A stretch of DNA of 64,000 bases from Agmasoma carcini (nom. nud.) (taxonomy: Eukaryota > Microsporidia > Thelohaniidae), in the NCBI GenBank assembly GCA_029232285.1, contig JAOXFI010000007.1, forward strand, positions 80,447 through 144,446. Reading direction: 5' to 3'. Shown here in pieces: positions 31,490 to 41,433 of this stretch (its first letter is position 1; each line of letters begins with the position of its first letter). Under the pieces are notes generated by a model. It saw nothing but the letters and a program-made list of their open reading frames with translations, made no database searches and was not told the origin of the DNA. A program made the translations under genes and the position numbers.

Positions 31490-32830
31490 TTGTCAAAGAA
31501 ATCAATTTAATAAAACAAGATCGCTTATTTAACTTCTATTAAAATTACTATTAGAATTCCTTATAATTACGTTAATGTGAGTGATAAACTGTTTTCAACT
31601 TCCATGTCATGATCTGTACTCGAACTGTCGAATAGATTATCATTAAAGCCATATTCAAACGATTCTCCACTGTTTATTTCTTAACCATTTTTAAGTTAAA
31701 TGAAAGCACCGATTGTGTTAAAACCAGTTTGTTTATAAAAAAATAAATAGCGATTCTGAGGTTGTTCTGTGAGAAATGGTGTTATGATCAAAAAAACAAT
31801 TTATAAACATAAAATTTATTTTCGAGAATTTGATTCTTTTAAACACTTCCCTGTTCGCCTTTTAAGTGTCTGATTAAGCCTTTCTACGCTCTGCGAAGAG
31901 TCCAGACCTCCACATGGTGCAGAGTGGTAACGTTGTATAAAAGCGACGGCTAATTTGACTATAACAGGTTGGGTCCTGCCAGGGGTTAAAGCAAGCTCAA
32001 GTGGATATGGAATATCCTGTTTACTCTGGAAAACCAGTTCGCGGTCGAGTGACAGACACTTCGGGATCTCAAGATATAAGATAGTGGAGTGCGTAATAGC
32101 ACTAGGCCCATCTGCAACCGCATCCTATAGTTTGGTGTCTTTAAAATCTTGCTGAAACCTTTTCAAAATGGTTCATAATAACCTGACGAACTTATCTACT
32201 TGTTATCCACCCGCTATCCGTTCCTTCTTTGAGCTTTTTTATGATTGATTTTACAGAGTTTGGGTGTTTTTACTTGCTGGTTCGGTTTTTCATCGTTTTA
32301 TAAGTAATAACTGATATTTTAGACTGTTTATAGAAAAACGGGAAATAAGCGGACGGGATTTCTGCCTCTTTTGTTTAGTGTGTGTTTTTATAATAGCTTG
32401 ATAAAAGTGATTTTTACAATCGCTTGATGAAATGTAGATTAAAATTATTATTATTAAGCCTTTCTACCTGTGTCTGGCTTTTTAGATGTTTTGTTCTACC
32501 GTATACTTTGTGAACTAAGAATTCATAAAATAGAGAGAATATAGTTGAATTCTGAAATTCTTTACCATTATAAGAATGCAGTACCTTCGGGACGCCATAA
32601 TGCATAAAAATGTGTCTGAGTTTTTCTGCTACTCGGAGCCTGTTTTAGATTTCATATGATATCCTTTTGCATACTTTATATTACAATCTATCATCTTTAA
32701 GATTCATTTAAATTCTTCATTGCGCTTTTCATAACGCCTAAGGTTATAACGGTCGTATTTGGCACAGACCGCAACACCTTTAGAGGTTCAATAGTTTCCA
32801 TAGAATTAAAGTTGGAGAAAGAACCACAAC
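31490..32830 (-). pseudogene. retroelement-type integrase pseudogene split by SINE copy C
   Basis: Read on the minus strand in more than one frame, the region holds an integrase core. Bases near 32630-32700 give a SKYA.GY.(M/L)KSKTG-like stretch. Bases 32414-32605 give MHYGVPKVLHSYNGKEFQNS and later SQTQVERLNN, the block around the second Asp and the Glu of the DD35E triad. The second catalytic Asp is replaced by Tyr. The frame is interrupted at VERLN by a 565-bp SINE-like insertion (31888-32452) and resumes at 31872 downwards with further integrase C-terminal residues. An acidic C-terminal tail may extend to about 31570. It is a dead copy; LTR ends were not found, so Ty3/gypsy versus Ginger-like origin is open. 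Confidence 0.7.
31888..32452 (+). mobile_element. SINE-like element, full-length copy C with 15-bp target duplication
   Basis: A 565-bp non-coding element flanked by the perfect direct repeat ATTAAGCCTTTCTAC (31873-31887 and 32453-32467). The repeat is part of the interrupted integrase frame, so both element boundaries are defined exactly. The 5' end begins GCTCTGCGAAGAGTCC, which can form a small GCGA-capped hairpin. An A-box-like TGGTGCAGAGTGG follows at 31915-31927. The 3' end is an ATTAAAATTATTATTATTA-type tail. A long variable target duplication plus a simple 3' tail is the signature of target-primed reverse transcription by LINE machinery. It is diverged from copies A and B in the 3' half. 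Confidence 0.85.
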
Positions 32831-33839
32831 TATCAATAAAAAATTTATTATATCACAAGATATTTCGTAATATTTTTAGAAATAAGATCATACATCTTTG
32901 TATATCCTAATGTGATCTTCCGTGCTCATGCTGCATATTTTTTGAATTAGTGTGTTTTCATCATTACCACTACTAATCTTGGAGTGATTCTTCTGTCTCT
33001 ATGATAGTATAGAGTATCACGAACAAAACAATCCGCTTTTCTATGAAAATTTATCTAGACCGTCATGGTATAAACCAGACTTAATATAATTTATAATATT
33101 GTCTTTCTCAGCCGTATTTTCTATTTTAACAAAGCACATGGAATATAATTGAATAATATTTTACAAATGAGCATTGTTTTTAATATGATAATAATACACA
33201 TATTTTTGACCTTTAATCTATTATAAAACATAAATATATATTTTTATATATAAGTTAAACATTTCTGTCATGAAATAATGAATTTATTGATATAGAATAT
33301 TTATAATTTTAGATAAACACTAATATAATATATCTTTGATTTTATTGATTAAATTATTTTTGCATTATACATTAAAAATCTATAATATAATATGTTTATA
33401 AAATTATAAATTTAACATTTTTAATTTATTGTTATTTACAAATTTTTTTCAATATATAAAATTATAACATTTCATTAATTTATTTAAGTTTATAATGTCG
33501 CAAATATAATTTCTACAATTTTTTTACAAATATATGTGTATTTAAAATTAAAATATCAAATATATTATGATGAGATAATAAATACACACTAATATAATAG
33601 AAGGCAATAATAGACAAGTTTTTACCCTTCTACCTCGATATAAGTCAATAAACATGGGATCACTAAAAGCAAAAATGACCACCTTATAATACGACAAATA
33701 ATATAAAAAAAAATTGTGTATTTATTATTTATGATTGTGTAAATTTGTCGAAAAAAACCTTCCTTTCCATCATTTTTAAGATTATTCCTCCTATGAATAG
33801 ACATTGGCCTTTAGATATTAAAAAATCTTATTTTGGGAC
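32831..33839. other. gene-free AT-rich stretch
   Basis: No supportable gene. The stretch 33180-33600 is extremely A+T rich. The short minus-strand frame at 33622-33804 lacks start signals. Confidence 0.4.
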
Positions 33840-34635
33840 TTAAAGAGGATAAAATGTCAATAAGAGATATTTCTAAAAACATAGCCGTATTTAGGTCATC
33901 GGTGCAAGATATTTTAAAAAATTAATAAACAAAGTGGTTCTGTGAGGCATTAGATTCTTAAGGTGAGTGATATAAATAAAATTAAAAAAAATCACAAAAA
34001 TCTATTTTTCACGTCAACAGCGTTAGTATAAAACTTGGCATTAAATATAACACTAATATATATAAATTCATAATATAAATATTCACGCAAGAGTTGCAGC
34101 TAATAAACTCGTTTAGGTTGGTATTAAAGAATGTTTCAAATACAAAATATAATATGGAGCGACAAGTGTAGATTAAAGCTAAGTAAAAGTAATTAAAAAG
34201 GTTGGCGCTAAGAAGTTCAGGAGATAGGCTTAAAGAAGAGTGTATCAATAAAACCACAAAATTAGAGGAGGTAGTTTAATATATGTCAGGTAAAGGGTAG
34301 AAAACATAGTACTAGTAAATAAAAAGGTTTAATTTATGTGGTTATATTGATTTTACTACAAAATTCACATCCTTCAGCACAAATGGTGTTCTTAGGTTAA
34401 TTTATCTTTTAACAAAACAACGCTTCTAGGTTGACAAAGTCATATTATGATAAAATTATAATAATGTCATGTATTACCCAGCTTAATCACCCGATTTAAA
34501 CCCAATCAAATCTATTTTTGTTATATGAAAAGAATTTTATTAAAAAGATTTTTAATCACTAAGGATCTTAATAATAAAATATTAGAATTATGACTTAATA
34601 TGCCAGACAAATTTGTTAAAAACCCGATTTCTACC
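33840..34635 (+). pseudogene. Tc1/mariner transposase remnant
   Basis: The start (33845-33920) reads EDKMSIRDISKNIAVFRSSV, a clear Tc1-type helix-turn-helix. Near 34460-34520 the codons give a stop-interrupted S-P-D-L-N-P-I block, and near 34590-34632 MPDKFVKNPIS-like residues match the C-terminal S-M-P-x-R end. The middle is unreadable. It is a different subfamily from the element at 49194-50611. Confidence 0.55.
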
Positions 34636-35642
34636 TAAAAATAGGTGTTAACTAATTTTTAAAGCTAATAGTGATCCAATAAATTATTGATTTAGATTTT
34701 TTACCGAGTGTTTGTTTATTTCCGTCAAATTTATAAAATTTGTAAATAATATATAACAATTTACTTAATACAAAAAAAACGCTGTCCACATAAATAATTA
34801 TAATAATATTTTTATTTATTAAAATATTTTGATCAATCCCAAAAATCAATCATTTTAGAGGTGTGGGTTTTTTCCTCCAGTGTATAACATATATTTTTAT
34901 AATTATAATAGTCAATCAACTCTTAAACCAATATATTATTATAAAACAACTCAATCATAATACATTTATCTATATGGTGGGTTATATTCAATAATCCTTA
35001 TTGATTAATTGAAGGGTTGATCTATTTAACGTAAAAATATACCTATCACACGCGATTCAAAATAATCTAATCAGTAACAAGATTCCTACTAGAACCCCAC
35101 AGAAGAATAAACAACTTTCTTACAAATCCATTTATTTATTACGTCTCTCTGACTCCCTCTATAGCAGTTACAGCACAATATTCATATTAATTATATATGT
35201 TTCACTATTTAATAAATTTTGTGTGACATATTGCTAAAATTAATACAAACTACTGATCAATACATCATTCCTAGCAAATCATTGTAGATAGTTTTATTTT
35301 ATAAATACTTCATTATTAGTCATATTTTATGATTAATAATATTGTGATAATCACATTAACCACCACTATTAAAGAATTTGGTTCCCAGGTTGCAAGTATA
35401 AAACACTGATTTTCATTACCTTAATGGTAGTCCAAGAAAAGCCGCAGAACAACAAGCAGAGCTATCAGAAGAAATTTAATTAATATATTGGGATCAAATC
35501 TATTTATGTTAGATATTTATTGAGGCTTGATATGCCAGACAAATTATGGCAAAATTTTTAACCTTATCGCGTTAACTGTTAAGTTAAACTTCCTTAATTA
35601 TACAAAATTTTTTTATTTTAAGATTACAATAGCCATATATTT
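34636..35642. other. gene-free with a second Tc1 C-terminal scrap
   Basis: Bases about 35430-35565 (plus strand) include TGATATGCCAGACAAATT, nearly the same as the end of the Tc1 remnant at 34589-34615. This implies a second decayed copy of that subfamily. Otherwise AT-rich. AAAATTTTTTTATT lies about 35 bp before the next start codon. Confidence 0.4.
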
Positions 35643-35873
35643 ATGAATGCTGAGGTTTTACCCATGTTCTATACAAAAATGGTTGGTTCTGTCTTTTTTA
35701 TTGTACTTTCGCTTGCCCTAATAGGAAATAATTTTATCACATATAATCTCTTATGGAGTATTGGTGAAGATAGGCTTGATGCTATTATTTTATGTTTAAT
35801 TTCTTATATAATCTTCTTTATTACAATTTCACTTTTTATAGGAATGGGGAAGACTATTCCACCTTTAAAATAA
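35643..35873 (+). CDS. small two-span membrane protein (possible V-ATPase subunit e)
   Basis: A 76-residue protein with two hydrophobic spans, about residues 11-31 (MVGSVFFIVLSLALIGNNF) and 45-66 (DAIILCLISYIIFFITISLF), and a short polar tail GMGKTIPPLK. An AAAATTTTTTTATTTT block sits upstream at the usual distance, supporting a real gene. The FYT.(M/V)VG.VF(F/I)V.S opening, the two-helix hairpin and the Pro-containing tail are compatible with V-ATPase subunit e (Vma9), a small subunit of the Vo sector. The match is short and other small two-span proteins (for example dolichol-phosphate-mannose synthase accessory subunits) cannot be excluded. The start could also be Met8. Confidence 0.5.
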   Translation: MNAEVLPMFYTKMVGSVFFIVLSLALIGNNFITYNLLWSIGEDRLDAIILCLISYIIFFITISLFIGMGKTIPPLK

Positions 35874-36345
35874 ATAAAAATGTATGAAGACTCTGTTGAA
35901 CCTATTCAAGGTTCTTGTAAAAAATATTTCTTTACAATCATAACAAAACTTTCAATTTTAAATTTAACTAAGAACCCTCACCAAAAATAAAAAGTGATTA
36001 AAGTCTATGTTTGACTACACATAAACATATATAACACATCATTCATAATGTGATAAAACATTAAGCTTACTCCTAATATAAGTTAAATTTATACATTATT
36101 AAGCATATTTAACATTATATTACGATTATTTAAACACAAGAGGTATGCTAATATGTAATTAACTCATCAGTACATATATTCTTCCATCCTTTATATAATC
36201 ACCACTATTTTTTAATAATAAGATAATCTTCATAATAATATACTGAACATGAGATCCAAACACATAATATATTGATCATATCATACTTTGATATTTCTTT
36301 ATCACTCAAATAACCCTTTTTATATGTAAAAAAATTAAGGAGAGA
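35874..36345. other. intergenic, no gene seen
   Basis: A 36-codon frame begins at 35880, seven bases after the preceding stop codon, but it has no recognisable features and I do not call it. The rest is AT-rich spacer before the PGS1-like gene. Confidence 0.35.
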
Positions 36346-37704
36346 ATGGAAAATTTTCTAGGAAAACACAATAACAACATTAAAATATCCACCTTTCACG
36401 TAATAAAATCACCAAATGAATTCTTTAGGATACTAATTAACAAAATTAACAAATCAAGCTTAGTATATTTGGCTTGTCTAGACTTTGGTCATAGATCAGC
36501 ATCCAACCTATTATTGAGCACCCTTGAACAGCGTGTTAGAAAAAACAAAAATATTTGCATATATATCGATAGATCAGCTAATATAAGAAATGTACTACTA
36601 ATGGAGAACATAAGAACTAGAAAATTAGGTAAATACATCAAATTTGTTGATAAATCATTCTCTAGGTTTATTCCTTCATGGTTAAGTGAAGTTTTCTCAG
36701 TATTCCATTCTAAACTTTATATATTTGACGATGAAATAATTGTATCTGGTGCAAATCTTGATGATTCATACTTCGTCGATCGACTTGATAGATATTATTT
36801 AATTAAAAGCCATGATTTATGTAATATGATGGGTAAAATCATGTTTGGTGATAAATTTGAAAAATGGGTCACGTACCACAAGATAAAAGAATTGGAACCT
36901 AGCGATACTAGTTCTATGCTTGATAGTGAGGAAGAAGAGTTAATTTCAGAAGTATCTAACCGTACTGAGTTATTGCCAAACATCAGATCAACAAATGGCG
37001 ATGATGATGAAACTAAAACAGTTTCTGACATTCTTACGGAAGAAACAATAGAAAATAGTTCATCATTCTGTGATTTAAAGTCTAAAAGTCTAGATTTTAA
37101 AGAATTTAATTTGCTCAAAAACACAGGAGATTACAAAACAGTGATATTTAGCTTTACCGGTAAAAATGAAAAAGAAATATTTGAAAGTATCATAAAACAA
37201 GGATTTGACTCGATTTCAATATCAACCGCCTATCTTAACTTCCCTAGACACCATTTAAAGCTGTTAAAAGATGTTGAGTTTGATCTTTTCACACCATCCT
37301 TCAACACTAACACGTTTACATCTGATTATGGTATATTTGGTGTTTTTATTACAAAGATATATTCATATGTTAATTATTATACAAAATTTACTTTAAACAA
37401 GGTAAACTTATATGAATATACTAACAATAACTACTCCTTCCACTACAAAGGCCTATGGGCGTTCTCCAAAGATTTTTCGTTAACTATAATTGGAAGTACA
37501 AATTATAACAACCGATCCAACTGTTTTGATGAAGAACTAAACTTTGTTATAGTTTCGAATTGTCCAGTAAATGCTGCTAAATGGAAAATGGAGGTGGAAG
37601 ACTTAAGAAGGCATTCTAAAAAAAGATCTTTGGATGAATTGAAAAAAAGAAACTTCGGATGGATAGCGATTATCGTTTTTTATTTGTTAAATATTTTGAT
37701 ATAA
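36346..37704 (+). CDS. PGS1: phosphatidylglycerophosphate synthase, PLD superfamily
   Basis: A 452-residue protein with two phospholipase-D type catalytic motifs. The first is HSKLYIFDDEIIVSGANLDD at residues 121-140 (H-x-K-x4-D), followed by SYFVDRLDRYYLI, essentially the eukaryotic PGS1 form. The second is HYKGLWAF at about 366-373, followed by SLTIIGSTNYNNRSNCFDEE. PGS1 transfers a phosphatidyl group from CDP-diacylglycerol to glycerol-3-phosphate, the committed step to phosphatidylglycerol and cardiolipin, normally in mitochondria. An acidic, Ser-rich insertion separates the two halves (about 185-245). The C-terminus ends in a hydrophobic segment (WIAIIVFYLLNILI) that could anchor it in a membrane, which is unusual for the family. 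No obvious N-terminal targeting peptide is visible. The ATG follows AAAAAAATTAAGGAGAGA. Confidence 0.85.
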   Translation: MENFLGKHNNNIKISTFHVIKSPNEFFRILINKINKSSLVYLACLDFGHRSASNLLLSTLEQRVRKNKNICIYIDRSANIRNVLLMENIRTRKLGKYIKFVDKSFSRFIPSWLSEVFSVFHSKLYIFDDEIIVSGANLDDSYFVDRLDRYYLIKSHDLCNMMGKIMFGDKFEKWVTYHKIKELEPSDTSSMLDSEEEELISEVSNRTELLPNIRSTNGDDDETKTVSDILTEETIENSSSFCDLKSKSLDFKEFNLLKNTGDYKTVIFSFTGKNEKEIFESIIKQGFDSISISTAYLNFPRHHLKLLKDVEFDLFTPSFNTNTFTSDYGIFGVFITKIYSYVNYYTKFTLNKVNLYEYTNNNYSFHYKGLWAFSKDFSLTIIGSTNYNNRSNCFDEELNFVIVSNCPVNAAKWKMEVEDLRRHSKKRSLDELKKRNFGWIAIIVFYLLNILI

Positions 37705-38111
37705 ATTTTGATTTTTGTATTATTTTTATAATATTTTTTAAATAAGCTAATCTATTGTTAAATCAATAAAAACATTATTTTTATCACTTAGCCTTTATTT
37801 TAGAGATAAAAGATCAAAAAAATTATAAATAAAACCTACAAATTTATATTATAGCGTAGTCTATCATAATTATAAATATATTTTATTGAACTATACCTAA
37901 TCAAAAGTGAATATTTTAAACTTTTTATTAAGATTGATAGAATTACAAGAATATTAAACTTTATTGTTATATTATTTAACTATTTGGTTGTCAAAAAATC
38001 AACAAATTTTGATATCACATATTTAATGTATAATTTTTCTACATCAGTAAATAATACAAAAAAAAACCAATTTAAATGCTAAAATTAATTATAATAATAT
38101 CACAAAATTAC
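37705..38111. other. intergenic, convergent gene ends
   Basis: AT-rich spacer between the convergent PGS1 and phosphatase genes. No supportable feature. Confidence 0.4.
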
Positions 38112-39029
38112 TTATCGATTCAACCTTAGCCTACTTCTGGTTTCAATATCCTTATCTTTATACTGTTCTTCCAAAGCTTCAAATATTTGATACGTATGCA
38201 ATCCCTTATCAATCGTCATAATTGCTGCTTTATTCTGAAATTCATAGCAATAATTAGGGGCACTCCACACTGTTATACATCTGCCATCAAGCTCCTCAAT
38301 ATATCCATCTTTAACAAGCTGATGGCTTCTCACAAGCACTTTATAACCATAAATATCTAAAAACCTACTAAGAGCAACCTTGTTAAACAAATATCCAAAG
38401 CCTCTACAGCTTTCTACAAACTCTTCTTCAATATTTTCATTAGGATCACTCCAAAGCATTCCAAAAATTTCAGAATCCTTTTCAAATCGATCAAATTTTG
38501 AAATATTATCAATTGTTACCTCAGGTATTATTCCACCATGAACACAAAAATACTCATTATTAACAATAGCAGCAATAGGCAACCTTCTGAATACTTCACA
38601 GAACTTCCAATATATATAACGATCATATTTTAGTTCACATTCACTTCTAAAGCCATAAACGGCTGTTTGTCCCCTTGATTCATGGTTTCCTCTAAGTAAA
38701 AACACTTTATCTTTGTACAAACACTTGATTATAATCAAATATAACATTGTTTCAACAGAATTATATCCTCTATCGACGTAATCTCCTAAAAATATTTTCG
38801 TTTTATCAAAATTTGTACTTTTTTCCATATTCATTAGATCGTAGAACTGACCATGTATATCACCATATACATAAGCAGAACCTGTAATTAATATTAAATT
38901 TGGTTCAACTATTAGTATATCTTTGACATACTCAATCAATCTAAGTAAGTTAAATTGAGTAGGCAGCTCATATCGATTCATAAGCTTATCAAGAATTTGT
39001 TCTAATTCATCTTTTGCAATTTTACTCAT
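38112..39029 (-). CDS. PP2A/PP4/PP6-type Ser/Thr phosphatase catalytic subunit
   Basis: A 305-residue metallophosphatase of the PPP family that dephosphorylates Ser/Thr residues. All metal and catalytic motifs are intact: GDIHG at residues 56-60, GDYVDRG at 82-88, RGNHE at 113-117, a VHGG loop near 167, RSHQ near 240 and WSAPNYCY near 260. RGNHESRG..AVYGF.(S/D)EC and the NYCY form place it with PP2A, PP4 and PP6/Sit4, not PP1 or calcineurin. The C-terminus ends in SRLRLNR and lacks the YFL tail that is carboxymethylated in PP2A, PP4 and PP6, so regulation by methylation is unlikely. The WSAPNYCY is followed by EFQNKA in place of the usual RCGN.A. The ATG follows AAAAAAAAATTTTC, directly upstream. 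Confidence 0.9.
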   Translation of the reverse strand: MSKIAKDELEQILDKLMNRYELPTQFNLLRLIEYVKDILIVEPNLILITGSAYVYGDIHGQFYDLMNMEKSTNFDKTKIFLGDYVDRGYNSVETMLYLIIIKCLYKDKVFLLRGNHESRGQTAVYGFRSECELKYDRYIYWKFCEVFRRLPIAAIVNNEYFCVHGGIIPEVTIDNISKFDRFEKDSEIFGMLWSDPNENIEEEFVESCRGFGYLFNKVALSRFLDIYGYKVLVRSHQLVKDGYIEELDGRCITVWSAPNYCYEFQNKAAIMTIDKGLHTYQIFEALEEQYKDKDIETRSRLRLNR

Positions 39030-39432
39030 GAAAATTTTTTTTTAAAAATTTAAATTTCTAGAAATTTTGAATTAAGTAAATCAACAAAATATTAAAAATT
39101 TATTTAACAAAAGACATATAGATAAAATATATTATAAAAAGCAAAAAAGACATTTCTTTATATTCATAATGGTCCATAAACTCGATTTACGACATTACAC
39201 ATTTAGTATTTTGTTAAAAATTTTTTTTTTAGAAATTTTACTCTTAACTCACAAAGGTTAAGCAATACATTATAGACTCATGCCACAAGACGCAATAACA
39301 TGATGTATTATGTACACCACAATCAAATATTCTCTGATTTGAAACTAGCAAAACTCGTTTTTGTGATTTTGAATCTTTCTATCATAAATATGTCCTTCAA
39401 AAGACATATAATACAGAGGTTCTCCATCAAAT
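39030..39432. other. intergenic, no gene seen
   Basis: The upstream region of the phosphatase gene; AT-rich with several AAATTT-like blocks. No other feature. Confidence 0.35.
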
Positions 39433-39510
39433 CGCAATTAGAGACTAACTAACATTAATTTAAAATATATATTATTTACCGGTTGATGTAGTAAGTTTGC
39501 AATTGGATGG
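39433..39510 (+). repeat. left arm of a 75-bp inverted repeat bracketing uL13
   Basis: This segment, containing ATTTACCGGTTGATGTAGTA and AGTTTGCAATTGGATGG, is the reverse complement (with mismatches) of 41187-41264, which contains CCACCCAATTGCAAATTTTA and ACATCAACCGGTAAA. The arms are 1.7 kb apart and enclose the uL13 gene and SINE-like copy F. Confidence 0.75.
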
Positions 39511-39629
39511 AAAAAACCTTATAATAAATAGGTTTATTAACCCAATATAATTATTAAGAAAAATGTATGGAAAATATAAATCATACAAATACAAAGTATT
39601 AGTGATTGGAAACTAATTAATATTTTTTT

Positions 39630-40000
39630 AGAAAAGCCGGCCAGCATATGAAAACACCAAAAATTACAACAGATCAACAGTAAGATTCAAAGAGAAAAAA
39701 ACTGATGGTAGGAATACTAATCATACACTTATTGTGCTTTGATAAATATCAGCAAGAGCAGAATGTATGCCGCTTTAAACCATCTTAGATGTTAACAGTA
39801 ATACTTTAAAGATATCTACCATAGGATGCGGTTGTAAGTTAGGGTTAGTGCTATTACACATACCAAATTATATCTTCAAGAGGTGTTTATTTATCATTAG
39901 TTAATGTATAAAATTTTTCCTCAACGGCTCCGCTATAGCTCCTAAGTATTACCCTGTGATAGTCTAATTGCCCGTTGTTTCAACACTGCACTTATCAATA
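39630..40000 (-). repeat. SINE-like element, degenerate copy F
   Basis: The reverse complement matches the family. GAAAAGCCGGCCAGCATATG (the end containing the GCTGGTTCGGCTTTTCC block), CATCTTAGATG...AGTAATACTTTAAAGA, TAGTGCTATTACACATACCAA and TTGCCCGTTGTTTCAACACT are shared with copies A and B. It has lost internal sequence around the GTCGATAGACAG block. Confidence 0.6.
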
Positions 40001-40343
40001 TTTGATTTATTTATAAACAATAGCAATTTTCTCATAAAATTTTCAAAATTTAACTTATACATGGACAGTGATAACATTTATACGTCATTCTTATAGCACC
40101 CCCAGTTTCTAACAATAAAATATATTAAAAACTCATCATTTTTTACTAACTAGATATAAATAAATCCATTATAACCCTAAATATCTCATACAATCCTTGT
40201 TTATCTAAATTATAATGTTAATATATAATTTACAATATATTGTTTAAGTAATACACATAAAATCATTTTTAATACAAACCCAGTACAAAAAAAATAATTT
40301 TTGAAGCCACAACCAAAACATTGAAATTTTTGTATAAAATAAT
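40001..40343. other. intergenic, no gene seen
   Basis: AT-rich sequence downstream of uL13; no supportable feature. Confidence 0.4.
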
Positions 40344-40937
40344 TTATTCGAGTAAGGCTAATTTTTCTGCAAAAATTTTCTTAAACTCATCAGATTCAAC
40401 AAAATTGGAAACATCTGATTTTATCTCTTGTTGTTCCCTCTGATATTTCTCTTCCCTTTGTTTAAGTGCATTTGTTAACTCTTCAGCAAGTTTGTATCCA
40501 TTCCATCCACACTTCCTTTGGACTTCGCCAATGTAACAGTGTTTCTTTGTTCTCTCATTAGAGGCTTCAAAGTAGGCTGCTGGGACGATGTATCTAGTAG
40601 CATTTTCAAAATCCTTTGGTATTGAGTCATAGATAGTCAATCTGTGGAAAGCTCTAGAACCTCTCTTACATTTAGGAGTTAACATCCTTTTAACAGCTCT
40701 TCTAAACATTTTTGAAGGTTGTACATAGTGCTTATGACCTTTGGCAGGATTAACAATGTTTCTCTTACGTCTGAAAGAAGCGTATTGGGCTACCTTCATA
40801 GAGATATCACCAGTGTAGATAATCTTCTCACATGCAACGACGGTTATTTCTTTACCCTCAAGTAACATCTTTGCAACGTGTGAAGCTAATTTACCACAAA
40901 CGTGACCTTCTCCTTCAATAACAATTTGTTCTGACAT
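40344..40937 (-). CDS. RPL16: 60S ribosomal protein L13a/L16 (uL13)
   Basis: A 197-residue protein matching eukaryotic uL13 throughout: the IEGEGHVCGKLASHVAKMLL opening, VVACEKIIYTGD, the basic FRRKRNIVNPAKGHKHYV and RRAVKRMLTPKCKRGSRAF segments that contact rRNA, then RLTIYDSIPKDF, and a charged helical C-terminal tail. The length is normal. The ATG follows AAATTTTTTTTAATC. The gene is enclosed by a 75-bp inverted repeat (arms at 39433 and 41187). Confidence 0.95.
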   Translation of the reverse strand: MSEQIVIEGEGHVCGKLASHVAKMLLEGKEITVVACEKIIYTGDISMKVAQYASFRRKRNIVNPAKGHKHYVQPSKMFRRAVKRMLTPKCKRGSRAFHRLTIYDSIPKDFENATRYIVPAAYFEASNERTKKHCYIGEVQRKCGWNGYKLAEELTNALKQREEKYQREQQEIKSDVSNFVESDEFKKIFAEKLALLE

Positions 40938-41186
40938 GGATTAAAAAAAATTTACTTTTTTTTCAAAAAGAATTTATTTTTAATAAAAAAAACATATTGA
41001 GAAATCTTGGCTTGTTAATTTGATATGCCATTGATTTAAGTTTAAACAGTAAAATAACATTATTTATTAGATATGAATCGCTATAAATATATATTTTTTA
41101 GTCTTCGTTGGTTATTTCATAATTATAAAGATTATTGTTTAATATATAAATATGTGGGTTAGCTAACACTAATTTATAGAGATTAT

Positions 41187-41264
41187 CCACCCAATTGCAA
41201 ATTTTACACATCAACCGGTAAAATATATATTTTAATTTCATATTAGTTAGTTAGTTTCTATTTG
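41187..41264 (-). repeat. right arm of the inverted repeat bracketing uL13
   Basis: Reverse-complement partner of 39433-39510. It lies about 250 bp upstream of the uL13 start codon. No coding content. Confidence 0.75.
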
Positions 41265-41433
41265 CAAATTTTTATATCAAATTTAAAATTTACAAGTAGG
41301 TATAAATTATTTACAGTTTGATGGAATCTCATATCTATTAGGATGCTTTTTATTAATAATAAAATTTAAATCGTGTAACTAACTAAAAAAAAAGATATTA
41401 AAGATTTAACTAAATTTTATTAAGTTTGAACAT

